Shown piece after piece: positions 11,265 to 21,290 of a stretch of 64,000 bases of DNA; position 1 is the stretch's first letter; each line of letters opens with the position of its first letter. The stretch is taken from the NCBI GenBank assembly GCA_963932245.1, contig OZ010750.1:40200963-40264962 (forward strand), given 5' to 3'. Below the pieces are notes generated by a model. That model was given only the letters and a program-made list of their open reading frames with translations. It ran no database searches and had not been told where the DNA came from. The position numbers and the translations under genes are program-made. Origin of the DNA: Tachinus rufipes (Eukaryota; Arthropoda; Insecta; Coleoptera; Staphylinidae).

Positions 11265-11456
11265 ATGTATCAAATGTTCATTGTCACACAGAACACGGGA
11301 GAAGACTTAAAAACTAATTTGTTGGACGTAGTTGACAGGCGATTAGCTTCAAACGAATCACAAACAACTTTAGCAAAGTCGATCATACTCAATCTTAAGA
11401 AAGCAGCATTTGGATTAGAAGAAATTGTTTGTTACCAAAAAAATTGGACAAAATAA
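11265..11456 (+). pseudogene. unassigned coding-like fragment, possibly next condensin exon
   Basis: A 63-codon open stretch (NTGEDLKTNLLDVVDRRLAS, then SQTTLAKSIILNLKKAAFG) of helical, protein-like composition, about 105 nt after the donor at 11,159 and before the piggyBac relic. I do not recognise it. Its place and strand allow it to be a later exon of the condensin-like gene, but no family motif confirms this, and no clear acceptor was found in front of it. Confidence 0.3.
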
Positions 11457-11532
11457 TCTTTTTTAACAGTTATTTTAATGAAATCCGCAATTATTTGGTA
11501 CTGCTTCACCCAACAAATCCACGGCGCTGCAC

Positions 11533-12935
11533 ATGCGTCAGTTGAACCTTGTATGCGTGCACAGTCTAAAACCATTTTTAGAAAAAAAAAATTCAATTCT
11601 GCATCAGAATCAAGAGCTTCCTATAGGTTCAGAAATTGAGCACGAATCTAATTATGAAAGCGATAACAATCATGATTTTCACAGTGAAAAAGCGGAAGAT
11701 ATTGTTGAAGAAGATGGAGGTAAATACTACTTAAGTAAAGATGGTACAAAATGGAATAAAAAGAATTTTCCTAAAACTGTAATGACCCGTTCCGAAAATA
11801 TCATTAAATTATTGCCAGGTGTAAAAAGAGCGGGTAGAAATGTTAAAACACCTATTAAATGTTTTAATTTAATTTTCACACCATACATAATAAATGTTAT
11901 TGTAAAGTGGACGGACCAACATTAAGATCAATAAGAAATCTGCTAATTATGATGCAAATCATCAATACGTTTGGAATACAAACGGGCCTGAAATAAAAGC
12001 GTTGATAGGTTTGCATTACTTGGCAAGATTTTTCAAATCTGCTAGATTAAATCTTGAAGATATTTGGTCAACTGACGAAACAGGATTATCAATATTTTGA
12101 GAAAGCGTTTTATTTTTTTACAATCTTGTTTACGTTTTAAAATATAGAATATTAAAAACAAATAGATAAAATTGCAGCAATTAGGCCTTTGTTTGAATAG
12201 GTTGCAGGAAATAGTCAAACTTTATACAGCTCAAGTGAATACCTGACTATAGATGAAAAGAGGAAGATTTGCTTTTCAACAGTATATGCCTAGTAAACCT
12301 GCACGTTACGGCATAAAAATATTTGCCCTTGTATCTAGACGCAAAGACATATTATGATTTAAGTTTTAAATATATGCTAGGGTTTAACCTGAAGGACCAT
12401 TTCAAATTAGCAATAAACCATATAATGTGCTTACACTAAATGCTTCAGTTTCTGGCACAAAGAGGAATGTGACATTGATAACTGGTTTACTAGTTCTGAA
12501 CTAATGGTTACACTACTAAAAGAACATAATCTAACATCTGTTGGTACAGTCAGAAAAAATAAGAGACAGATACCTCATAACTTATTAGGATGTAAAAATA
12601 GACAACAGTATTTTTCTAAATTTGGATTTCAAGAAAATATTTCGTTAGTTTCATATATACCAAAGAAAGGTAAAATAGATCTGCGTTTGTCTACGTTACA
12701 TCATAATCCAGATATTGACAAAGAAACTGCCGAAAAAAAGAAACCAGAAATAATTACGTTTTATAACTCTACAAAGAGTGGCGTGGATGTAGTTGATGAG
12801 TTATCAGCTTCATATGATGTAACTCGCAATTGCAAAAGATGGTCACAATTTTCTATTCTGTATTGTCTTGTAATGCTTCTAATTTTGAACAAAATAGATA
12901 AAACCAATTTCTGTTGTTTTCTACAGTTTTTCTAA
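11533..12935 (+). pseudogene. piggyBac transposase relic
   Basis: A decayed piggyBac cut-and-paste transposase. The piece at 11,533-11,925 has an acidic N-terminus and GGKYYLSKDGTKWNKKNFP with KRAGRNVKTPIKCFNLIFTP, the N-terminal piggyBac signature. Next, in another frame, come GPEIKALIGLHYLARFF and NLEDIWSTDETG (about 11,975-12,090). The first catalytic aspartate sits in LTIDEKRK (gat at 12,252), followed by QYMPSKPARYGIKIFAL. The second is in DNWFTSSEL (gat at 12,477). The open piece 12,504-12,935 carries LTSVGTVRKNKRQIP and the third aspartate region STKSGVDVVDELSASYDVTR (gat at 12,786). All three catalytic aspartates survive, but at least four stops or frame changes break the gene. The C-terminal cysteine-rich domain is missing after 12,900. 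TTAA target sites and terminal repeats were not delimited. Confidence 0.85.
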
Positions 12936-13216
12936 TTGTAGTAAACTGTAAATATCTTTATTATAGGTCCAAAACTTTTTAAGATAAAAATGTATGAAAT
13001 TAGGTAAATTTTTTCATTTAATTTGTGCATGTGACACCCCGCAACACAGGTTATAAGCAAAAAACTTACCGTACTATCGCCTGGCTAAGATCAAATAAAG
13101 TCAAATAAATCACTTAACATTTTTAAGTATATTATAAAAAGTTACATAATATTTGCTGATATTAGACTTAACCTACTCATTTATATTATTTGTTTTTTAA
13201 TTTTTAATATTTTTAT

Positions 13217-13245
13217 TATATTATATATATATATATTATATATCG
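13217..13245. repeat. (TA)n microsatellite
   Basis: Near-perfect alternating TA run directly in front of the Tc1/mariner fragment. Such runs are frequent insertion targets for TA-specific transposons. Confidence 0.85.
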
Positions 13246-13246
13246 G

Positions 13247-13520
13247 CAGCTTACGGGGGTTGGATGATTTTTTATGAACGAGGAGATTTAATTCCAATCT
13301 CTAAAAAACTTAATTCTGTACAATTACTCAAAAACTTTCTTTTACCTTTGGTTATGGCAAATGATGGAACCATTACATTTGTTCTAGACATCTGTTCCAT
13401 TCATAAAACAAAAACTGTAAGAGTAGCATAACATGCAGTAAACTAGTGGATTCTATGCAAAACTATTGGATGTAATATCTTGCGCCTTTTTTTTAATTTG
13501 AGATTAATTAACATAATTGA
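13247..13520 (+). pseudogene. Tc1/mariner transposase fragment
   Basis: The frame from about 13,249 reads WMIFYERGDLIPISKKLNS, then LLKNFLLPLVMANDGTITFV and LDICSIHKTKTVRVA, ending in a stop near 13,430. This is the middle of a Tc1/mariner transposase. The WG-like strand is followed by the G-L--I---LNS stretch, the LLP helix and the second catalytic aspartate (gac at 13,387) in a box normally written DNxxIHxxK; here the Asn has become Ile. Later codons (DSMQNYWM) fit the next family segment weakly. The first and third catalytic residues, the helix-turn-helix domains and the inverted repeats were not found. It is unrelated in orientation and subfamily to the minus-strand remnant at 3510-3850. 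Confidence 0.7.
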
Positions 13521-14355
13521 CTGTATATCCAAGCATATTGTTTATCGCATTTTTACCAAATAAACAAAAATAAATTTACTTGGTTGGTCTATGTCTGCGG
13601 CCAATAGAAATATAATGTGCTTTTATCTGCGCAGATTTTTTTACCATAACAAATAGAAAGTTTGAGGCAAAATAAATAAATAAATAAATAAAACTACCAC
13701 ATCTATAATATAGCCAGCCTTTGTTCAATTTACTCTAGACTGATTTGAAATGTAAAGTTTGTGCATGTGAATAGATGGCGCTGCTGTGCACATGGGAGGT
13801 ATAAATTTTGACGGTATGATGAAACGCACGTAAGCGAGAGTCTACGTCAGTCTACTAGCAATTTTTGTAGCAGTAAGGTCAATAAAAACGTAAAAGCAAA
13901 TGTGTCTTATTTTATACAGTTTATATAAACCCTTACTCACACTATTAGAGGCAAACAAATCAACAGCCCATCTTTTTTAAGAGTCTGGAAACACTTATAA
14001 TGTTATCAAGAAAATATATCTAAAGCATACATCGTTTTTTAGCAAAAATCGCAAAAGCAAACTTTGATGATTGATTTCCAAAAAACACTACTGACTTTAC
14101 AATTAATGCAATTAGTGGCCACAATAATAGGTTATCATTGCAAATGTAAAGCTTACGTGTGAACATAATTTAAATTTAAATATTTGGAGACCGTTTTTAT
14201 CTCTAAAGTTGATTCTGATCTGAAACTGGTTGAAAAGTGGCGCCCCATCCTAATCTAGAAGACATTTAATCACAATCGTCTTCTTAAAAAAATATAACGT
14301 AAAATAATAGTAAATTGAATTGTTTTATCATCCATTCGCAATTGCAATCTGAAAT
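13521..14355. other. non-coding; weak LTR/promoter-like segment near 13,780-13,960
   Basis: No gene recognised. A TATA-like gaggtataaattttg at about 13,796-13,810 is followed by GTCAGTC-like initiator sequence and an AATAAA (13,882). This order is common in LTRs, and a gypsy integrase relic lies just downstream. No second copy or TG...CA ends could be found, so it remains a guess. Confidence 0.25.
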
Positions 14356-14359
14356 TGGT

Positions 14360-15115
14360 AAAAACTGTTCATATAGATACTTTTGAAGTACAGAAACAAA
14401 CATGCATAGCATTAATAGACATTTTCTAAATTTGCACAATCTTTGCCATATGACGGAAACTCAATTTCTGCTTGTAAGCAATTGATACAATATTTCTCAT
14501 TTGTATGAATACCAAGTCAAATTAACAAGTGATAATGGATCAAAATTTAAAAATGAAACCTAAAACATATTTTACAAAGTCATAAGATCAACATACATTT
14601 CACAACACCGTATCATGATCATGAATCTAATTCATCTATTGAAAGGTTTCATTCAACAATTCTTGAACATCTAAGAATTATAAAAGACCTAGGTAAAGAA
14701 GAAAAGTAGCAAAGAAGCAAAATAACCGATTTAATGCCATATGCTATAATCGCTTAGAACAGTACACTTCATTCAAGTACGAATTATACCCCACATGAAC
14801 TATCCTATGTGTCTTATTCTCATAAAAGCTTATTCAATATATGCTCAAAACCACATATTAAATACTAGAGCTTTTTATGACAAAATTTGCAGCACAGAAT
14901 TAAACCAAAAAACAATTGATAAAATTAAAGATACAAAAACTTCTAAATAAGTGTTGGAAATAAGATTTATAAAACTTCTATGGGAAGAAAATCAAAATCA
15001 AATCCAAAATTTTTAGGACCATATATAATAACAAAAATCCTTGAAAATAATATAATTGAAATTAAAAACCCAAAGCAAGGTAAAAAATTCATATAAACTT
15101 TTGCACGTGCATAAG
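14360..15115 (+). pseudogene. Ty3/gypsy integrase relic
   Basis: The catalytic core and C-terminus of a gypsy-type integrase, which joins retroelement DNA to the genome. Pieces in order: VHIDTFEVQKQTCIALIDIF (14,367-14,430; D of HIDTF is the first catalytic residue), KFAQSLPYDGNSIS, KLTSDNGSKFKNET (about 14,518-14,560; second D), SSIERFHSTILEHLRIIKD (14,635-14,690; catalytic E), LMPYAIIA, YTPHELSYVS and, at about 15,010-15,100, FLGPYIITKILENNIIEIKN, the C-terminal module. The D,D,E residues remain but stops and frame changes separate them. Upstream RT is missing. It could derive from the same family as the relic at 2150-4530, which lacks exactly this part, but no overlapping sequence allows a comparison. 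Confidence 0.8.
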
Positions 15116-15330
15116 TTGATCTGAAGGTTAACTGACATTTAAAATGTTACCAACATTTATTCAAAATACTTTAACTGACACTTTATTTAACGAGTTATAT
15201 TTTTTGTATGTCTGGCGCATTCAAACCACATTCCATTCTTTATTTTTTGTTTATTTACTTCAATGAAACCAAAAAAAAAATGCATCAGTTAGTATCAAAA
15301 TGAGTTCTGCCCGGTTGAACCATAAGGAGA

Positions 15331-15349
15331 TTAGTTAGTTAGTTAGTTT
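15331..15349 (-). repeat. 3' tail repeat of the I-clade LINE, (TAAC)n
   Basis: On the plus strand a four-unit TTAG/AGTT repeat, so the element ends in repeated AACT/TAAC units on its coding strand. Short tandem tails replace poly(A) in I-clade LINEs. A second microsatellite, (TAAA)n at about 15,455-15,475, lies inside the 3' UTR. Confidence 0.7.
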
Positions 15350-15528
15350 AGATTTTTGGCGTATCAGCCTAATAAGACTATTAACGCCGATTCTTTTCTC
15401 TAACTATAAAAAGTGTAAAATAATATGCTGTAAAATGGCATATTAAAGAATAAAATTAAATAAATAAATAAATAAACAACAAAGATAAAATAAACGTCCA
15501 CAAACTTTAATGACTATAGCAATAATGA

Positions 15529-16919
15529 CTAGATAATTCCAACAGTGTCTAGGGTGTAAAAAGTCCTAAACACTGCTGGATTTTACGATACACAAACATT
15601 AATCATAATAAATTAACAATTATATCCATACACCCAATTTGCTCTGTCGAATAAATTCGAACAGACGATCGACAATCCAATAAGATATGACGAACAGTCA
15701 ATGGAACATTACAAGTATCACAAACTGGCGGCACCTCAGATGCCAACAAATGCCTGTGAGTCCATCGACAGTGACCGATGCAAAGCCGCGTGAGGATAAC
15801 CTATTCTTTACGTTTCGGCCTGTATGACGAACTTCACGGTATAGTAACGCTTTTGGTACATCGCAGCTTGTTGTCTTGAATAGCAAACCACTCAGTTTGC
15901 CAGCTAGACAGCAGCTTTTGATGTAGAAAATTACAAATATCCCTAACGCAAACTTTAAATGAAACATATTCAGCGCTAGTTATTGCCAATTTGGCAAGCG
16001 CATCAGCTTTTTCGTTGCCACTAATACCTACGTGACTGGGAATCCAGACAAAGTTAACAGCGACATTTATCTGAGACACCTGAAGCAAAATTGAATGAAT
16101 TTGCCTCAGCAAGTAATGATCAGGATATTGGTCATCTATGGCGTTTAATGCACTCAACGAGTCTGTACATATAACATAATTTGTACCTGCGCTTAGTTGG
16201 ATGTAGAGAAGAGCCTGATAGATAACATATAGTTCTGCAGTATAAACGCTGCTAACACTTGGCAAGCCAAATGTAAACTGCAGCTCATCTACTAGAAAAG
16301 CACAACCCACATCGTCGTTACTTTTTGAACCATCGGTATAAATCCAAGTGGCATTTACATTCATTGCTTTAATTTTTGCAAATTCAGTTCGATATTCGAC
16401 TGTTAAAGTTGAAGCTTTGCTCATTCTCGATAATGCAGTATTTAACCTTGGACGTTGAAAAGTCCAAGGAGGATTGCGACAGTAAGACAGTTGATATACA
16501 TCAGGGAGTTGGAAATCCAGTTCCCGAAGTATACTGCAATTTCTTACAGCAACCGGTGTTTGGGACCGTATCCTGATGTTGTATAGATCGTCGAGACCAT
16601 TATTGTGCACGACAGGAAACGTCGGATGCAAGCGTTTAGCTTTTAGTTTCGCAGCGTACCTAACAGTCAAGATTTTACGCCAAAGACAGAATGATGGTTC
16701 AGCTGCATCACACAAAACACTAGCAATAGGGCTAGTGCGGAATGCGCCAGTTGCTAAACGAATTCCAGTATGGTGAGCAGGATCAACAATACGTAATGTG
16801 GATGGAGCTGCGGAAGCATAGATTATGGAACCATAATCTAGTTTTGAGCGCACCAAAGCGCGATGCAAAAGTAGCATTGTTTTCCAATCCCATGACTTTC
16901 CACTCAACGACCTGAGCAA
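15529..16919 (-). pseudogene. I-clade ORF2, thumb, RNase H and C-terminal zinc finger
   Basis: The 3' third of ORF2. From 16,919 the frame starts in the RT thumb/connection (LLLHRALVRSKLDYGSIIYA). It then enters a type-1 RNase H, which would remove the RNA template: YTDGSK at about 16,325-16,342, VYTAELYVIYQALL (16,210-16,250), CTDSLSALNAI (about 16,150-16,180) and SHVGISGNEKADALAK (about 15,990-16,035) supply the D, E, D, D residues, all present. A frame change near 15,830 breaks the end. Beyond it the minus strand reads LTRLCIGHCRWTHRHLLAS and the terminal finger CDTCNVPLTVRHILLDC (about 15,675-15,730), typical of I and R1-type ORF2 ends. The last stop is near 15,529 after one further frame change. 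Confidence 0.88.
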
Positions 16920-17055
16920 GTTTAGTGCCGGGACACATCTTGATCTCAGATTTATTAAATGAGGATGCCAAGTCAGCGCACGGTCTTATGTGACACCGAG
17001 AAATCAAACACTATCCTGTACAGGAATAGGTTCTCCCCCAAGATATAACAAAGGG

Positions 17056-17800
17056 TCACTGTGTGGGGGTTAGCCTTCTACAAAAATGGATAAGCAACGT
17101 TTTACTAGTACAAAAAGTGAATCCATTGTTATTAGCCCAGTTCAAAATGTGATTGATTGTTAACTGAAGTTGGCGTTCCAATGTTGGCATGTTTCTCGAG
17201 GCACAATAGATAGCTACGTCATCAACATACATAAATCCGCTTAACGGATGCTTGATGAACTGACTTATGCCGTTAATCGCTATCATAAATAGTGTCACGC
17301 TTAAAAATGATTCCTGAGGAATACCATTCTGTTGCTGACGTATGCCCGAGATGCTGTCACCTACACGTACCTTAAATGAACGGGAAGTTAAAAAGCTTTG
17401 TATAAACAATGCCATGCTTCCGCGAATACCCCATGAATGAAGCGTTCGTAGAACATTGTACTTCCACGTCATGTCATATGCTTTCGCAATGTCAAAGAAT
17501 ACAGCGACAAGATGTTGATTCTGTACAAAAGCATTTTTAATTGCTGTATCCAACCGAACAAAGTGATCAGTCGTAGAACGATGACGCCTTGAACCACAAC
17601 GTATGTCAGCAATTAAACCTTTTGAATCTAATAACCAAGTAAGACGCTTATTGATCATTCTTTCTAATAATTTGCATAAGCAGCTAGTTAGAGAGATATG
17701 CCTATAACTTGTCGGAAGCTTTTTATCTTTACCAGGTTTAAGTACTGGTACTATGATAGCAAGTTTTCACGACTCAGGACAATACCCTGCTGACCATATC
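17056..17800 (-). pseudogene. I-clade ORF2, reverse transcriptase domain
   Basis: This is the polymerase of the element. Just upstream of the open piece 17,658-17,056 the same frame reads VPVLKPGKDKKLPTSYRHIS and SLTSCLCKLLERMI, so the start at the M of MINKRL is not a true start. A TGA near 17,767 replaces the Trp expected after CPES, and a TAG lies near 17,803. Inside are the fingers/palm blocks VAVFFDIAKAYDMTWKYNVL (first catalytic Asp), NGIPQESFLSVTLFMIAING (normally GVPQGS-L-P-LF; Gly to Glu and Pro to Val here) and the active-site box YVDD at 17,218-17,229. The frame is lost near 17,056, just before sequence reading on to 16,783-17,007 (thumb) in another frame. It would work in cis with the endonuclease and RNase H. 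Confidence 0.88.
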
Positions 17801-19225
17801 CGGTTCTAGAGTGACAACAATTGAAGTTTAGCAGAGCGACTTAATTGCTTAAGCATAGCATTGTGTATCGAATCGACACCTGGAGCAGTATTGTGTGCTT
17901 CAGATAATGCTGAGTCAAATTCCCAAACACTAAACGGTGCGTTATATAATTTATCTTCAGCAGAGACAAATGACAGATCGTTTTTCTCCATGTTAATTTT
18001 AATATCTCGGAAATTTTCATCGTAATTATTATCGCTGGAAGCGTCAAAATAAACATCGGCCAGGATATTTGAAATGTCAAGGGGATTGGTAATAATTTGA
18101 TCACCCGACAATAACCCACTAATAGGATATGATGCGGTTTGGCCAGAAATTTTTCTCACTTTTTCCCTCACCTTCCCGACGGGAGTTCTCGAATTAATAG
18201 AAGTAACATATTCTGACCATGATTCTCTTTTAGCTTTTCTGCATGTTCTTCGAGCAACAGCTTTGTACCTTAAATAAAGTAATAGGTTTTCTTCTGTTGG
18301 AGAGTGGTTAAATCTACGAAAAGAACGCCGTTTGTTCAGTTTAGCTTGCTCACAATCAAAATTCCACCAAGGAACGGGCTCTCTGCGAGGTTTTCCGGAA
18401 GATAACGGTATACTCGCATGTGCTGCCTGTATGATAGAATCGGTATAAGTTTCAATATCTTCGTCGATAGTGGCTTGGACACTGTCATCGTAATCAAACA
18501 CTTGAACAAACATATTCCAATCGGCATCTTTTATTCTCCAATTTCGATGACGGTTTTCATTAATTACATGACCAAGCACGCGAATGAATATGGGAAAGTG
18601 GTCATTATCATAAAGATATTCCGAGACTTCCCAATCCAGCAATGCTGCGATACTTGGAGAACAAATGGTAAGGTCAATAGCCGAGAATGATCTATTGGCC
18701 ACGGAAAAGTAGGTATTGTTACCTTTATTTAAGATAACTAAATCCGTTTCTGAAAAAAGATTGGCCAAGTTACGACCTCGCACATCAGTTCGATTTGAGC
18801 CCCACATAGTGTTATGAGCATTAAAATCGCCCATTAGCAGGAATGGGGACGGAAGTTGTTCAAGTAATTGATCAATCAAACGAATGTCCAAACTGACATT
18901 TGGCGGAATATAAATTGAGCAAATGGTCAGTGAGAAAGGGGTATGTAGTTGAACGGCTACTGCTTATAATGCAGTGTTGACACGGAGTTCTTTACTGAAA
19001 ACCGTATTACGAACCAATAAAGCCGTTCCACCCTGAGCACGATCAACATTTGCACGATCTTTTCTATAAATAGTATAACCACGAAGATTAACAGAACATT
19101 CAACCTTAAAATTTGTTTCCTGTAAGGAAACGCAGATAGGTGAATTTTCAGCTAATAATATTTTAAAGGATTCGTAGTGTGAATTATATACGTTGCAGTT
19201 CCATTGTATAATAGTTGAAAAAAAA
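17801..19225 (-). pseudogene. I-clade ORF2, endonuclease domain
   Basis: The APE-type endonuclease starts at about 19,225 with STIIQWNCNVYNSHYESFKI, eight nucleotides or so after the ORF1 stop and without an in-frame ATG. This suggests translation by reinitiation or readthrough, as in I-type elements. Next come CVSLQETNFK (metal-binding Glu), RAQGGTALLVRN, a TAA at about 18,964, YIPPNVS, and from 18,891 MGDFNAHNTMWGS (about 18,795-18,834). NDHFPI (18,592-18,606) stands where SDHxPI is usual. The downstream linker (PWWNFDCEQAKLNKRRSFRR, RKISGQTASYP, APGVDSIHNAML) leads to RT. Apart from the one TAA the domain is open for more than 450 codons. Confidence 0.88.
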
Positions 19226-19232
19226 TTGAGTG

Positions 19233-20656
19233 TTATGTTGCGAACGTAATTTTAACTCTTTGTTTATTAGCGTTTTTATTTTTAACTTCTGAATTATCAT
19301 CAGGGGGAGTAGAACTCCCACTAATTGGCATAATTTCATCTGTTAGAGTAGATGGCGCGGAAAGAACTTCCACATCCATCGACTCTAACGACACGTCAAT
19401 ATTGGGGTCTGTGGGTGCAGGATTGCTAGAAACCTGTACCTCAGGTAGCGGTAGCCTAGATTGGGCTGCCGTCTTTGCAAGCTTTGACTCGGACTGAGCC
19501 TTAGCCTGCTTAGGCTTTGACTTGAAGTCGCAACCTTAGTTGGTTTTGGCTCGATACGAGCCAATACTTTAGATGGTTTAGGCTTTAAATAAGCCCCCAT
19601 CTTGAGTGGTTTTGCTTGAAGTCCCACTCGTTGTGACCTTGATCCGGATTGGACCGTAGTCAGTTTTGGTTTTGAGCCTGATGGGCCCTCAACCGGTTTT
19701 TGACCCTTCACATTAGAGTCCTTGTCTTTATTTACAGAAGTTTCTGCAATAGCAGTAAATTTCATAATTGGTGGTTGTTGAACAATAGGTGTTTCAACAA
19801 CTGCAGCAAACGATCTAGAAAAAGTAGGAGCCGTAATTGCTCTATACCTCTTTTGAGCATCGAAATAAGAGAGTTTGTCTGTTACTCTGATCTCGGCTAT
19901 CTTCCTTTCCTCTTTCATTTTTGGGCAATCTCGGGAATAGACAGGATGCTTACCACCACAATTCACACATTAAGGTGAACTTTTGCATGGATCGGGGTCA
20001 TGTTTCTCCTTACTGCATTTTGCACATGTTGCAACACCTGGACACCTAACTGCAGTGTGTCCAAAACGTTGGCATTGAAAACACCTCATTAGGTTAGGAA
20101 TAAACGGGCGAACCGGGCGAGTAACGTATGCTACCTTAACTTCATCTGGGAGCCGTTCGGAATCGAATGTTAAAATCATAGATGTTGTATCTCTGACCTC
20201 ACCACCCTTTCTACGGGTTAGTTTTTTGATATCGATAACGCCTTGCGACGCCAGTTCTTGTTTGCATGCGTCAACAGTTGTGTATAACAACTCATACCAT
20301 GAAATAACTCCCTTAGAAATATTTAAGGATTTATGCGGCTCAACTGTCACCGCAATATTACCTAACCATTCCTGCATTTTACTGCTCTGCATTTTATCTT
20401 TTACTTCAATAAGCAGAGTACCTTCTCTTAACTTCTTACACGATTTTAAGGTTCCGTTAATAATATTGGAAATGGTCCTATGAATTAAGAAGGGAGATAC
20501 CTCCTTTAGACTCTGGCCATTTTCACAACATTTAACAATTAAATACCTAACAAACTTTCTACTTGTACTCATACTATCTTCTTTAGCTCTCTCGTCCGAA
20601 AACGGGCGAGATCTTGGAGGTTTAGAATCTACCATAATAAACTCCGTCAATTTCAT
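19233..20656 (-). pseudogene. I-clade LINE ORF1, gag-like nucleic-acid-binding protein
   Basis: ORF1 would bind the element's RNA and form the ribonucleoprotein that enters the nucleus. The ATG at 20,656 opens 228 codons of an esterase-free, RRM-like N-terminal region. CCHC knuckles begin near residue 193 (CFQCQRFGHTAVRC) and CAKCSKEKHDPDPC. A TAA at 19,970-19,972 replaces the residue before the third knuckle CVNCGGKHPVYSRDC, and the same frame continues with RVTDKLSYFDAQKRYRAI. Lys/Ser/Pro-rich repeats (KPKPSKVLA, EPKPTKVAT) follow. A one-base loss near 19,535 shifts the frame; the correct frame then reads SLESMDVEVLSAPSTLTDE and ends at a TAA at 19,233. With two lesions it is nearly intact. 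Confidence 0.88.
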
Positions 20657-21290
20657 CGCTCAATCTCCGTACCCACCACGGAGCCACATATGGGACGCTA
20701 CATCACAAACTTATGCAGTCGCCAGGGCTAATCAAACGATATAGGTTTCATGAATGTAAATGAAAGACTTCCGCGAACACACAGAATACTATCGGGCTCC
20801 AACCGTAGTACAGTATAAGCCTTTCATCTATCACCACATAAATAATTCCTCACCCTAACGTTAAACAAAACAAGCCAATTGATTAAAACTGGGTTAGGTT
20901 TAACCTCCCGTTTTACCAGAAGCTAAGGCCAAAGCAGTGTGTTGGAACTAACACTCTTTTAAACCTGAGTATTAGCCCCTCAACTACCAGGATCCCCTTT
21001 TCCTGGCTTTCGGGTCACCGCGTACGGCAAACACACAGGTGAGTTTTACAAGATGATCGGTAAATTGTGTCAAAATTTAACTCACAAATAAGTTTGACTT
21101 GTCCCAGACGAACTGTGGGTTTTTTAACGAGGTTATCACCTCGCCTATTGGTCGCCTTTTACGACCAGCAAAGGGGCAAGCGGAAGTATTCTATTGCACC
21201 ACCCCCTCCCGCAGGGGGGCGATAAGCAAAACATTCTTAGGGGGGGTAATTACTCAATTACCCCCCCTAAAACCGCCACTGCCACAATGT
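20657..21290 (-). other. 5' leader of the I-clade LINE, GC-rich with hairpins
   Basis: Upstream of ORF1 the sequence becomes GC-rich against an A+T-rich background. It contains four stem-loops: CCAGG/CCTGG (about 20,989-21,008), CGAGGT/ACCTCG (21,128-21,143), CCCCCT/AGGGGG (21,202-21,218) and a 15-bp G/C-run hairpin (21,237-21,270). It probably holds the internal promoter. An open frame on the plus strand (21,099-21,353) is a shadow of this leader. Confidence 0.55.
21237..21270. repeat. perfect 15-bp inverted repeat with 4-nt loop
   Basis: TTAGGGGGGGTAATT, loop ACTC, then its exact reverse complement AATTACCCCCCCTAA. It contains runs of seven G and seven C and lies at the presumed 5' end of the I-clade LINE leader. 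Confidence 0.95.

Larger units (their letters stand above)
15331..21290 (-). mobile_element. I-clade LINE (I-factor-like), nearly full length
   Basis: A roughly 6-kb non-LTR retrotransposon on the minus strand. It has a 5' leader with GC-rich hairpins (about 20,657-21,290), ORF1 with three CCHC knuckles, ORF2 with endonuclease, RT, RNase H and a terminal zinc finger, a short 3' UTR and a (TAAC)n-type tail (15,331-15,349). RNase H in ORF2 together with an ORF1 of this type places it in the I group. Lesions are few: nonsense changes at about 19,970, 18,964, 17,803 and 17,767, a frameshift near 19,535, and frame changes near 17,050 and 15,830. It is therefore much younger than its neighbours. 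The 5' boundary is approximate and no target duplication was established. Confidence 0.9.

Noticed and set aside
16376..16776. Plus-strand open frames opposite ORF2
   Set aside because: They are antisense to the clear RNase H and thumb coding sequence on the minus strand.
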